The position numbers and the translations under genes are program-made. A stretch of 64,000 nucleotides of DNA from Nymphaea colorata (taxonomy: Eukaryota; Streptophyta; Magnoliopsida; Nymphaeales; Nymphaeaceae), in contig NC_045140.1 in NCBI RefSeq assembly GCF_008831285.2, forward strand, positions 27,112,131 to 27,176,130, written 5' to 3'. Below, piece after piece: positions 13,489 through 26,300 of the stretch. Each line of letters begins with the position of its first letter. Position 1 is the first letter of the stretch. The notes under the pieces were generated by a model, which saw nothing but the letters and a program-made list of their open reading frames with translations, searched no databases and was not told where the DNA came from.

Positions 13489-13753
13489 ATGACTTCAGGA
13501 GGTGGAGGAGGAGGAGGAGGAGGAGGCGGAGGAAGAATGGCCTCGGGAAGGATGCCAACATGGAAGGAGAGGGAGAACAACAAGAGGAGGGAGAGGAGGA
13601 GAAGGGCCATCGCTGCCAAGATCTACTCGGGGCTCAGAGCCTTTGGCAACTACAAGCTCCCCAAGCACTGCGACAACAACGAGGTCCTCAAGGCCCTCTG
13701 CGCCGAGGCCGGCTGGACTGTCGAGGAGGACGGCACCACCTACCGGAAGGTCT

Positions 13754-13804
<51 letters not shown>

Positions 13805-14752
13805 CGACTGTCTCGCTCTTGTTCTCATTCTTCTTACATGCAGGGCTCGAGACCACCATCAGTCGACGCTGCAGCCGGCGGATCGACCACCATTAGCCCC
13901 GCGGCCTCGTCTTCGTACCACCCGAGCCCACCGTCATCGTCCTTCCCCAGCCCCGTGCCATCGTATCACGCGAGCCCCGTGCCTTCTTATCACGCGAGCC
14001 CCGCCTCCTCCTCCTTCCCCAGCCCTTCGCGCGCCTCCGCCACCGCCTCTTTCCTGATCCCTTGGCTGAAGAACTTGGGCCACCACTCTGCGTCTATTCC
14101 TTCCTCCCTTCCCCCTCTCCGCATCTCCAATTCCGCCCCCGTCACTCCTCCCCTCTCCTCCCCAACCTCCTCCTCCAAAGCGAAGCCTGACTGGGATGCT
14201 GCTGCGGCCGCCGCCGCCGCAGCCTCCTTCGCCGGCTTTCCCCGCCATCCCAGCTTCCCGTTCTTCGCAGCCTCGGCCCCTTCCAGCCCCACCAAACGCC
14301 GGTCTCTCTGCCGCTCGATCCCCGAATGCGACGAGTCGGATGTCTCGACCGCCTGCGATTCGACTTCCTCTGGCCGGTGGGTCAGGCTCCCTGCGGGTGC
14401 TGCCCCGACGTCGCCTACGTTCAACCTCGTCAATGCCGCCGCGGAGCAGGGGTGGGCTCTCGGTGCTGCTGCACGGCAGGTCGCCGCCGGCGCGATGTGG
14501 GCTGCGGCCTCTGGAAGCCGGAGCGTCGTTGGATCGCCGGAGAGCCAGCAGCTCTCGAAGCCCGTGTTGGGCGGCGACAGTGGCAGCGGAGGGAGCGCCG
14601 CTGGTGGCGGCGATTTTGAGTTCGAGTGTGGAAGAGTGAAGCCATGGGAAGGAGAGAGGATACACGAGGATTGTGGAGAAGAAGAAATCGGTCTGGAAGA
14701 TTTGGAGCTCACTCTCGGCAGCGGAAAACGTCGGGAACCCGGCAAGGATTAG
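13489..14752 (+). CDS. BZR1/BES1-family transcription factor (BEH2-type)
   Basis: This is a nuclear brassinosteroid-signalling transcription factor. The exons are 13489-13749 and 13844-14752, giving 389 aa, and the joint (AAG then GGC) keeps phase 0. Residues about 21-88 form the family DNA-binding domain, beginning [19 protein letters not shown] and ending GTTYRK. A Ser/Pro-rich region follows (about 93-200) with many S/TxxxS/T sites of the kind phosphorylated by the GSK3 kinase BIN2. Then come SAPSSPT (231-237, 14-3-3-type site), IPECDESD (246-253, PEST-like region), [11 protein letters not shown] (352-362) and the EAR repression motif LELTLG (374-379). Odd features are a run of twelve Gly near the N terminus, nine Ala at 206-214, a short duplication of PSYHASP near residues 126-139, and an intron of only 94 bp made mostly of CT repeat. 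Arabidopsis BEH2 sits between the same neighbours, which suggests a BEH2-type gene, but the exact paralogue is an inference. Confidence 0.95.
13756..13799 (+). repeat. (TC)n microsatellite inside the BZR1-type intron
   Basis: About 22 TC units fill nearly half of the 94-bp intron (13750-13843), beginning six bases after the donor GT. The intron is pyrimidine-rich up to its CAG acceptor. Confidence 0.97.
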
Positions 14753-15717
14753 CCGGAAAACCCTCCCCCCATTAGGATTTTCACATGTGATCGGAACGGT
14801 GTTCGCTTCTTTTCCTTGTTCACCTTTCCCTTTTCTGTCCTGTATTTCTATACTTTTCGTCCTTCCTGGACCGCCGTCATATAGTTGCGATCACATGTCA
14901 AGGCCCAAAACCCATTTTCCGGCATTGGATTGTAGTTTCCCCGCTTCCTATTTCGGCGGTTTCCCGGCAATGGTGGCGGTTTTCCGATGATGGTGTAAAT
15001 GATGGTGTCGTTGATCGACAACCCCAGCAAATATCAAATGAATTTTTTTCCCCTTTTCCTTTCACAGCTTCTTGCTATCGTAGGCCATCTTTTGCTCTGT
15101 CTACAACATCACTTGTCCTCTATAACGTTACCATTTGGGGAGACTGTGTGCCAAAATGATCCAGAGTGTTTCCTGGTTGGCATCAATGAAAGTTTTTGCG
15201 ATCGAAGCTCTGATTGAATGTCCTCAAATGTTTCAGAGTATTTGTCGGTTGGCACCAGTTGAAGTTATGCAATGCAAGATGTGATTTGTTGTCAATGCTT
15301 GAATGGTTTTCGACTTTATTTTAGGTATGTTCAGTTCTAGATTCTTATTCTTAGTGGTTGCCTTTAATTTTTTGACTGACTTCCAAGCAAGTGGGGCTAC
15401 AGACAGATGGGTAATCTCCTACTCTTTTGAAAACCAGTGGCGTCGATATGGACAACCTGAATTTTTTAATAACGGGTAGAAGGTAATGACATAAATGCCC
15501 CGCCTGATTTCCTGCTACCTGCTCGCTTGAGACCTAGGAATTGGGATCATAGCTTCTAACAGCCTTGCATTCTTTGTTTCAAATTTTTTCTGCTGGCTTG
15601 GGCTTCTGCCTTTTGGCTTTACGAGCGCTCTCCTTGTTCCATTTGAAATACTAAAATGCTGCAATAGTCATTTGGTTTACTTGCTTGTTAGTAGTATATT
15701 AATAAAGGTTGAAGGAC

Positions 15718-15787
15718 TAATGTTTCTGTGACTCATTGAATCTAAGCTATTACCATGAGTGAAAAAGCATTAGTCACAGAAACATTA
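15718..15787. repeat. Inverted repeat with perfect 16-bp arms
   Basis: TAATGTTTCTGTGACT at 15718-15733 is matched exactly by its reverse complement at 15772-15787, with a 38-nt spacer. A shorter inner pair (ACTCAT and ATGAGT) nests inside. It could be a transposon remnant or the stem of a transcript hairpin. Confidence 0.85.
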
Positions 15788-18700
15788 TTTCAAGCATTAG
15801 TTCCGGAAGGGTCTTGAGTGGCAGAATTATGGTCAAGTTCAACCATCATGTTCCCTTGCAAACTTTCTCATGCTGTTGTCCTTGCAGTGCAGGGGGGTCG
15901 GGACTTGCACTGGTTTCGCTTCTCAAGAAGAACCGTCTGTTTTTTAAGGAGTATCGAACGTTTTTCAAACTTTTATAGATTCCCCACCTGCTGTGGATTC
16001 CTACATCTATGCACTTAGTTCGTCACTGTGTCCTAATCTAACTTCTTATATCTATTTCGCTTGCTTGTAACTATGTTTCAGTCTGTCCACCGAACCAAAC
16101 ACGCAGCATCATAAATGTGCTCCTCTGGCCACACCCCCATGAACATGTCAGTAGCCATGGGTGATCCCGGCAAGACGCGCAGTTGCCTACCCTTTTCGGC
16201 GATCTTCTGCTTATCTAGTGGGTGGGGTCGCCTGGATTTGGGTCTGGCTTCCTTTTTTATGTCACAACAATAGGTGAAGGTGGGTGGTGCTTGCAACTTC
16301 GTGGGACCTTCCTCTCTGTGTCTTTGTCAAGTCAAAGATGGTGACGCTACGGACATTTCTTTTGGTGGATTATTCTGTGGGAAAAGCACACCCGGGAAGC
16401 AGTCTTGCAGTATCTTTTGAGCTGCACTTGTTTTAAGGTGTTTTCTGCCCAACTGTTTCAGTTGATCGAATGATTTCAAGTGCATGTTTTAACCATGTGA
16501 GAAGTGAACAAGCGAAATTGCTGTGAATCAGGAAGCGAGATATGATTGTGAGATTGTAGCACCAGTGAAACTGTGAAAATAGAGTTACAGCAAGAATGGG
16601 ACAAACAAGATGCCACAGAAATGAGCAATGAGCGAGAGAGAGATAAGATCAACGGGAATGCTAGTGTAGTGCTTATCTTATTACATTGACTTGTATGTTT
16701 GGGAGGTAAAGAAACATTTTTAAAGAAGATTAACGGGAAAAGTAACTGAAAAGTAAAGTTAACTGAAAGAGTGCTACCCACTACAAGGACCGAGTGTGTC
16801 TCACCACATGGGAAGCTTTTTCTTCTTTTCCCAAAGAAACCATGGAGTTTCAGTTCTCTTTGGAGCTTTGCTTTTAAATACAAGCTTACGGTGACTGGAT
16901 GTGAATCATGTGATGAACCTGCGATGGTCCTTCTTTTTGGGCTACACAAGTTCCTAAACTCTCACTGTGATGCTTAAGCAAGAAAATTGGAAATCCAGTT
17001 TTCTTCTTTCAATCGCGCTCATCAGTACCGGACTTTTTCTCTTTTATAGCGTGAACCTTTGTGTGATGAATGTGATTAAGCTGCTTAATCTTTTTTGGGC
17101 AAGTAATCCCCCAGCCTGCACGTGAACAGAGCTTTGAAATAATTGTGGAACAATAATGTAGCAGGACCCTGTTCTTATCTACAGATGGTGCTTTCTTTGT
17201 GGGTCCATGATCACTTAACTCTCAACGTGTGACATTTCCTTCAGAGAGAGAGGCCATGTGGCCTCTCTTTAATTCTCAACACCCAGCCATCCATCCACCA
17301 CGACCGCAATGATGTAAGCTCCCATTCATGGTTTCTGATCTCAGTTTTTTGCTGTGGCACAGAAGAAGTATGAATTCCGTCCCCGTTATTCATGGCTGCC
17401 TTTCTTTTCCCCTTATTTTTCACTGTCAGGCATCTTCATGCTTTTTGGAAAAATGAACAAGAGACAGGTGGGGACGTCTGCAACCCAGTACCATGTACTT
17501 CACTCAGAAGGGGAGATATCAGTAGAAGAAAAGAAAAAGGAAAGATCTGGGCAGCCTAAACTGTGCTTTATGCAAGTTGTCTCAGATTGGGGTCTTAGTC
17601 ACCTGTGCAACTTTCGACTATTGGGTTCTCCTTGGTCATTTGTTGCATTCCATTGTATTGTTGGACGAACGAGAAGGATTCGGCCTAATCAACAATCTTC
17701 CCCCATTAAAACTTGGCATTCGGAGAACATGTAGCCTGGAGTACACATAAAGGGACGCATCTTTGCCCAGATTCAACGCCTTAGTTCATCGGTCTGCTAT
17801 TATATAAAGTTCGAACTTAAATCCTCGCATCTATTTTCTTTCCTCTTGGTAATAAGAGAAGTGTTTGAGATTGTTTTTCTGGGAATGATGGCGGTCCTCA
17901 CAGGACCTGGTCGCAAGCGACCAACGGGTTCGGAACGCAGATCTCTCCTAGCGGAACACTCCATTCTTTATCCGTCAGCATTTCACTGATTTGGTAGAAC
18001 ACCGGAAAACGGCGCCTGTAAAGAGGAGATATCGATTCTGCTGCATGCAGACACAGATCAACCACGATATATATAGCACGGCGAGTGCCACCTCGGGGTT
18101 TGACTTTTGAGGAACTGGAACCAAACGTACTCATAAAGAAGAACCGCCACCAGCAGACGACGCATTGCCAAGCTTCTGTCTGGGAAAATCAACGAGGCTT
18201 CCCCACCCCCCGGAATGTACACATGGCTCCGACTTTAGGTAGGAGACAGCCCATGTACCCTTTGAATTCGCGATGTCCCATCAACTCATCGTCTCAAAAT
18301 GGCCCTCTGCCAGACCAGAAAGTCCCTTGTTCTAATCAGTTGAAGTTACAAGTTATTATGCTTCACCATAGGTCCCTGCTCAAAAGCATCATCTGGTATA
18401 AATGTCAAAAGTATTCTCGAAGACCATGATGCATGGACCACCCTTGTGTTTGTTCAACTTATAGAGCCCAATTTTTTTCATCTCATGGCTCTCAAAGTAC
18501 AACCTGCCATGAAGATGCAAGTTGGGTATTTGAGGCATCGAGGATGAAATCATGAAAAGCATTTAATATCTGCATCTCACCATGTGAAACCCATGCTGCA
18601 CAGTCTTTCTTATCTTAATTCCACTGTTTCTTTATTACTTCCTGTTTTTTCATGTAGCAGGCTTGCCAAAACCTTGATCAGTAGTTGCTGAGAGGTAAAG

Positions 18701-19104
18701 AAACATCGTGGCCCACGACACATACTCTACGGTACTGTGTCTTTGATTCCAAGTGAAACTGCAATTAAAATTTATAGTTACTTTATCTTCAAGACCATAA
18801 AAGCTAAAATAATAAGTCGCATAATGGATGCACTGTTGGAACCTTCTACACACTCTGGCACCTGCTCCTCTTTCCTTCATTGTTTTCTTTACCCCTCTAG
18901 AGATATTTTGGTTCCAATCTGTTCGATGGCAAACAATTGCTTTCTCCTCGGTCATTTTTTGTTTCCCCTTTGTCATTTTCTATTATTGCAAGATCGTCCC
19001 TGTTTCCCACTTACCCTATTCTGATTTTCATCTATTCAAAGCATTGCATATAAGCAACGACGGCAGGAAATTAGTCCTACCACCTGAGTGAGATCGAATC
19101 TCCT

Positions 19105-19125
19105 CCCCCCCCCCCCCCCCCCCCC
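19105..19125. repeat. C21 homopolymer tract
   Basis: An uninterrupted run of 21 C in AT-rich surroundings, followed by a pyrimidine-rich stretch. The run length may be affected by sequencing error. Confidence 0.9.
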
Positions 19126-20320
19126 TTTTCCCCTTTCCCTAAGGTTGAGAGCTACATTGGAACCTAACAGCGGGATCCCCATGTAATTCAACTTGCACAC
19201 AGCATACTCACCCTCTCCATGACATGGGGGCATAAAGCCATGGAATTCAAACTGTAGACATGCTGCCTATCCACCTCCAACCTGCCTGTCTATGTTATGC
19301 TCCTCGGGGCAAAGTATCTGGCATTTGAATTCGTTAGAAATACTAAAATCTTTTAAATTTGGAAAACCGGTTCTTCTAATCGGCCATAAATTTTAGAAAG
19401 GCCTCGTTTGGGCTCCAGATCATGCATATAAAGGACTCAATCTATTTGTACTTAAATTGTGTCTTAGTATGACTGGCCTGATCTACCAGGCCAAGCGTCT
19501 GGGACCTTGGTGGCCTCATAGACGTTTAACATTATGGTGCACCACCTTTCAAAGAGACGCTCTTTTACAAGTTGAAAGAGTAGATCGGGTTCACAGATTT
19601 TTGAATGAAGTATGGACCAATTATTTTCAATGTTCGGATGGATCAATTATTTGATCCTAGATCCTTGTGTTTTGATTCAAAAATTAGTAATTCACAAACA
19701 TTTGGCAATTTTATGACCAAGGGTCTTTCGAATGGATACACGTAAATTCCAGCTGTTCAACCAACAATGGACACGCCCCCGATTACCTCCCTAGTTGCGT
19801 TATTACCCCCAACTGCAAAGATTGAAATTCCAGCTATTCAAATGCTGATTCATACTTATTCATATGAAAGGTACATATTGTTTTAATAAGACCACATATC
19901 TTTCTTTGACAAGATATCGAGCAGACCTGAGGAGGGCCTGAACATGGTCAGTATAGGAAGGTGCTTGACAAATCGTTCATTCAGGTGCCCACCAGAAAGA
20001 TATTAGAAAGGCAGGAAAGATCTCTTAGTGAGTATTGCGCGAATTTTTTAGTAGTTCTGCAGAAGCAGGAGGCCATCTAACTCAAAGTAGGTAGACGAAG
20101 TCTACACCATGAACGGATGAAACATTAATTATTAAAAAGCAGTTCCAAGAGTTTCTGAATAATTAGAAACATCCTAAATCTCCTGAACAAATGATAATTA
20201 TACACATTCCCTGCAGAATAAACACACGTAAAAACACAAAATAAATTGCCCCTGGTCTATGGTTGCATCATTTAATGTAACGCAGAATATGACCACCAAA
20301 CGACTCTTATTCATAACGCG

Positions 20321-23300
20321 TCAAGCACTGGCAATAAGGGGCTCTGTTGATTTCCTGAGCCATGCCTTCTCTGATTCATCCAAATATGGTGCCAAAATTT
20401 CTCGACATTTAGAATGATATGAATTCACCCACTCAATCTCCTCAGGTGTTAGCATTGACAGCTCCATCAATTTTTTCTGGTAAGGTACCTGAAAATGCAC
20501 CAACGACATGAAAAAGAAACCACCAGACATCAGTTAGAACGGGACAACAACAGAGAATATGTTCATGCCTCGTCTTGCATCAACACGTGCTCTGCTCACC
20601 GATTTGCCTGAGGCAAGTGAACAGGAGAGAAGTTTGATCTATTTTCATATCGTCGGTTATAAAAGCTCAAGACAAAGTGAATAGGGGTCAATGCAATATA
20701 AACCATAACATATGTCCTGGTACAGGAAACCTCGTAGAAGGAAGGCACTAGCGTTTTTCTAACAAGTATATTTTTCTCAATTAAATATTCCACAACATAA
20801 AATGGTACTGTGGTTATAGACTTCTTGTGGCTTATGTTGGATGGTCAAACTTTCAGACAGACTAAAGCGATAAACACTGCCACCGTGGAGTCTTAAGTTG
20901 CAAATAGACATGGATGAGTGCGAAGAAAATTTCATAAGCAATTGCAAAACCTAAAAACACCAAGAAACTGAAAAAGTAAGCTATTTGATTTCATGACAAG
21001 AGACATCAAGGACCTCAATCAGGGAGGTTTTCTTTCTCAAAAGACTAGTTTATAGATAAACCATGAGCGGTTTGATATGATTTTCAATTATTTACATAAA
21101 CCTTATAAAAAACAGAAGCAACTAACTGAGACAGCATTCATAGTCCAATATATGACCATAAAAGCAAGCAAAAAGAAACTATGATGCATTTTGATAACAT
21201 GATATTACAAAGAATTCGAATGATTGCACCAAATACATCCAGTGGTAGGTGGGAAATTCATGATGAATAATCTTGGGAGGTTAAATATTTCAGACTGAAA
21301 ATAGTAGAGGGGAAGCCTCACATTCAACCAGTTGTACTTTTGATTGATTAAACAAATGTGCAAGAAGAACTGCTTAACCTCATTAACCTTTAGTCTCCAT
21401 AGTCCATACATAAAAAACAATGCGATGATACTTTAATTTCGCATTCATTAGACCAAATATGGAGAAAAGGTTGGTATTAACAGCAGAATTACTGGGAACA
21501 TCAGCCATCTACTCTTCTCTTTGTTATGCTTTTAAGAATGCTTGCAGTCAGGTTATGCAGAGCGATGAAAAGAAACAGGCAGCTAAGTTAACCGATCATG
21601 TGAAGAACGTACTTTAATATGGATATTAGAGAAAAAAGCATTCTTCTTACCCATGTTATGTGCTCAAAGGATAGATAGCCCTTGTCTCCAAAATTATATT
21701 TTGTCTCAGCCTCCTTGACTATGAGCACATTCTCCAATCTTATGCCAAAATTCCCATCCTCATAGTAGCCAGGCTCTGGAAAATATATATCAGGTCTAAA
21801 ATCATGGACCAAGATACAGCCAACGTGGACGCCCATATGCATCAGATAAAATTTGAGGCAAGTTAACTCAGCAGGCATTTGATTATGCATGCCAGCACAG
21901 CATTTAGAATAATGAACACCATGAGTGACAAGATTAACCACTTTCTATGAATTTCTTATTTGAAGCAATAATGTAAGACCATTATATACTCTGCATTTTT
22001 CTAACACGAGTAATATGATTTCCTCCGCGTGAAGATACGTGGGTATCAGAACTGTTCGACTTGCCGGCAAGGGATAAAGAGTGTCATACTTTTCTTGTGT
22101 AGAATAACACAGTTATATAAACCTTTTCAAAAATCAAATTCTTGGCTACAGAGTCACATAGCCAGCAACCTCTGTTTAAAAAAACGAATAAAGATAAAAT
22201 AAACAAACAAACATAAGAAAGCCTTGATATCTTAAAAATGCCAAAGAAATTGAAAAAAAGAAGAGTATTCTTAGGTTTGTTAACAATTAATGATTACTTT
22301 CAATTTTTGTAAGAAAATTAGTGAAAAACTCAGTTTTTCTATTTCTAATTTTGATTCCCAATATTTTCTAAGGAAAAAAATTGCAATCAATACCCAAAAA
22401 AAAAAAAAACCTGCTCATAGAAACCTGAGATTGATATTTATGAGTAGTTACACCAACCTCATTGTTTCAAGCAGCAAAAGCCAATCAAACCTTGATATCT
22501 TAAAAATGCCAAAGAAATTGAAAAAAAAAAGAGTATTCTTAGGCTTGTTAACAATTAATGATTACTTTCAATTTTTGTAAGAAAATTAGTGAAAAACTCA
22601 GTTTTTCTATTTCTAATTTTGATTCCCAATATTTTCTAAGGAAAAAAATTGCAATCAATACCCAAAAAAAAAAAACCTGCTCATAGAAACCTGAGATTGA
22701 TATTTATGAGTAGTTGCACCAACCTCATTGTTTCAAGCAGCAAAAGCCAATCAAATAACAGCTCTTTACAGTTTGATTTTCCGTAAGCATAGGAACTAGC
22801 ACTTTTCAGTAGCTAAGAGGAAGAAATTCAATCACTGGAACTAATATGCAAATTACCACTTCATACTTGAGTTTTGACGTACATATCCTCTTGGATAACT
22901 TTATGCACCTCAAAAACCATGTGGTACTAGCAATGTCATGGATTAACATGGGTCGTCTGTGTAATTTAGGTTCTCTTCTAAATTAGTTTGGATCTCAATT
23001 TTAGATACTTGATGAAAAATTACAAGTAGCAGTCAAAATCGAAAAGAAGGTGAATAGGTAATTCACAACCTATGAAGTATTCTGGGAAAAACTTTCTGCA
23101 TAAAGAAAACATGTTCTTAACAATTTAAGATATCAAACGCATGCAGCATCATAGAAATTCACTTCTAAAACACACATAAACCTGTGGTCATTCTGTGAAA
23201 GTGAACCATGGAAAGATCCAACCAGACTGATGCATTTTCTTTGCATCTGATTGACAAGGAGTATGTTTCTGAACTAAATTATTTTAACACAAAGAATATT

Positions 23301-26300
23301 CATCCCAAGACTTAAGACTTCGAAGCAGACGAACAGTAACATAAGCTACTCACCATCAGTTACCGTCATTGAAGCTTGTAGCGGAACATTTCGAGCATGA
23401 GGCCGGAAACTGATTAAGTGGGGACCTGTTTGAAACACAACAAAGCTGAACCAAATAGTTTGAACTTGACTACGGATTACGTTAAATAGGGCTCACATAG
23501 AAAATAAAATGCCCAAGCATTTCTAAGCATATTAAAACCAGTTTACATGACTTTAAGATTTAATTAATTAACTAACCTTCATGGACGTTCAGGTATGATC
23601 CAATCCCATGACCAGTACCATGACGATAATCAAGTCCATCCCTCCAAAGCGGCACCCGTGCAAGAATATCCAAAGCATGGCCTGCAAGGTTCATTTTGGA
23701 CCCACTTAGAAAGCATTAGCATTTCCATTCATTAATGCTGCTAAAGTAGACAAACAAGGATACTTTACCAAAATATATAAAAGATAGTACCTGTAGTTCC
23801 ATTAGGAAAGATAGCAGTATCCAATCCTATGTGCCCCTTAAGGACCTAATTTAGTCACAAAACCAGTGATCGGTACAAAATCCAAAATAAACAGCAAAAT
23901 TGTAAAATCTGTATGGCAACAAGTACCAATTAAAATGGAAAACAACCATTGGATGAATAAAATTAGAATAATAACAGAACTTTTTAGCAGTTCCACAAGT
24001 TCATAAGATCAACAAATTGAATTTCCTTAAATAAATAATTGTTACAAAAATTTTAGAACAAAGGTTATTATCTAGAAACTTATTTCAGAAAGGGTTTTGT
24101 GCATTTGCATTGCAACTAGTAAAGCTGCTAGTAGGCTCTAATATAAGTAACCTCATGTAGGTGCCAGCATAGGTACGCACTAGGATACAGATAAAATCAC
24201 ACGTCACAAAAATTTGAAAAATGATCAACAAGTGGGCAAGCAGACACGTCATATGTGCATATGTATATCCTAAGAATCTAAAGACACATCTTAATATGTT
24301 TAAAATTCAAATAAATCATATGTTGGACGTGATATGCTACTTCAAAAAAACAACATTTCAATGCATGCTTCAGCATTTTGTAAGTGCAATGACATTTGCA
24401 CTACAAATTACTACATGAATAATACTTGCATTAGAAGACATCGCTATTCATGTAAGGGATACCAAAGATATCATTCTTATGCAAACATGGTTTTTCTTTT
24501 TTGAACATCTTCGAAATTTTTCCTGATTCAGCAAATTTTACGACCCTCGTCTTTACAATGTGATTAAATGAGACAGTTTTAATTGAGAATTGAAGTTAGA
24601 TCAGTGGTCATGAACTTCTCCAATTCCAGTGCAGAGTTGCCAACTGTTGATGGGAGGAACCAGAATAATGGCAGAGGAAAACTGTTGATGGGAAGAACCA
24701 GAATAATGGCAGAGGAACTTGAACCAAACTAACAGACCCCCAAAATCAACAATGTAGATGGCCAGTTGGCTACAAGGAAGCATGTAATGTATGCAGTCAA
24801 AATCACACTTAGGTGCCCCAAACAATTTTCTTAAAATTTAACTCTAAAAAATCTAATTCTTTTTGTTGTACATATTACTTAAGATGGAGGAATTTCCTTT
24901 TTTTTTTTCTTTTCTTCTCTTACTTCTTTCTCATTCTTCCCTACATTTTCAGTCAAATAAGACCACCTAGGCCCCCATCTAAGCCTTTTTGGGGTCTCCC
25001 ACCTAGCACTCCTAACCACATGGGGAGCATAAGAAGAAACATACTCAGAAAAAAGAAGAAAACAAAAAAAAAGAAAGAACGAACAGACTTACAGTCATTT
25101 TCAGATTCAAAAATCAACGAAAAACAGTGAAAAAGGATATCAATCAGGGTAGAGCCAAGGGGAACTAACAGTGGCCATGTCCTGGATGCTGCCCCCCAAC
25201 ACCACCCTCCACAAACCAAAACTTCTTGAAAAAAAAAACTGATTTTGCCTTTGATATCCATGTGCATGCTAATTGCTGCGTAGCTCAAATACATTATATT
25301 TATGTACATCACTAACCAATGGGATTGGCAGGTCAAATACACATCTATCATTCAATCAGAGAGGTAAAAGCCACACACAAGGGTCAACAGGAACCACTTA
25401 CTGCAGTATAGCATGCTTTCTCATGAGTTGATGGCTTGCCAAAGTGTACAGTCCTTGTTATATCTGTTGTTCCATCTTGATACTTCATACATACCAGTAA
25501 CATGTTAGCATTATAAAACTTCCAACTGTATGCACAACTGACAAGTGCAGAAAAAGAAACAACTTAAACAGGTAATGGACAAACCTGTGCTCCTGAATCA
25601 ACCAGATAAATGCTGTCAGGATCCATTTCTGCACAAGTCTTCTCCTCTGGTGAGTAATGTATAATAGCTGCATTTGGACCCACAGATGAAATGGTTGGAA
25701 AGCTCAATCCCTTGAAAAGCTGCAAATGTCCATGTTAAGAGAAGATCAGTCTCTCTAGAGAAATTATGAAGGACCTTGATTACAATCAACTTCATTGGCA
25801 CCATTAAACATAAACCACTGACAATTTTCATAAAGTAAATGTTTGATGAAAATCATAAAGGCCCAAAGGGTGCAAAGATATGTCCACTAAAACAGCCAAT
25901 TCTTTGTTCCACCATTTAGGTGAGTTGTCAAATATCCAAAAGATGTTTTCCAGTATTTATAATCCATTTGAAACATATATTAACAAACAAATAGAAATCT
26001 CTGGACCATCTAGTTTACATTGATATGAAAGTTTACCTTTTGCTTGGCACGAAAACCCTCCAACGCATCACTCACAGACACTTCTGTCAACTTTTCATCA
26101 CTTCTGCAGATTTTTAATGAAAAGAAAGGTTACATGTCAAAACAATCAACTCAACCAACAAGGGCACGCCTAATGAACGAATATCAAAAAGTGTTGCCTA
26201 GCAGAAGATTACCACTGGGACGTGACATCTGCTAAGAGACAACAATCTTCAGCATATGACAAGTTTCATGAAGCATTAACAAAGACAAATATCAATGAAT

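Larger units (their letters stand above)
14753..20320. other. Intergenic DNA between the convergent BZR1-type and APP1 genes
   Basis: The first few hundred bases are probably the 3' untranslated region of the BZR1-type gene, and the last part holds the 3' untranslated region of APP1, which is transcribed toward it. Between them I recognise no gene. It contains an inverted repeat at 15718-15787, a 10-bp-arm palindrome at 17247-17268 and a C21 tract at 19105-19125. The 157-codon and 126-codon open frames near 16.5-17.7 kb have no conserved features. Confidence 0.6.

Noticed and set aside
13502-14752. 416-codon continuous frame as the BZR1-type protein
   Set aside because: It reads the first exon and intron in the wrong frame. 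The conserved DNA-binding domain is in another frame and joins by splicing out 13750-13843.
16476-16949. 157-codon minus-strand open frame
   Set aside because: No start context, domain or splice support, and the composition is like chance translation of AT-rich DNA.
17247-17268. Palindrome with 10-bp arms and a 2-base centre as a functional hairpin
   Set aside because: It is short and isolated, with no transcript context. It is reported only as sequence structure in the intergenic entry.
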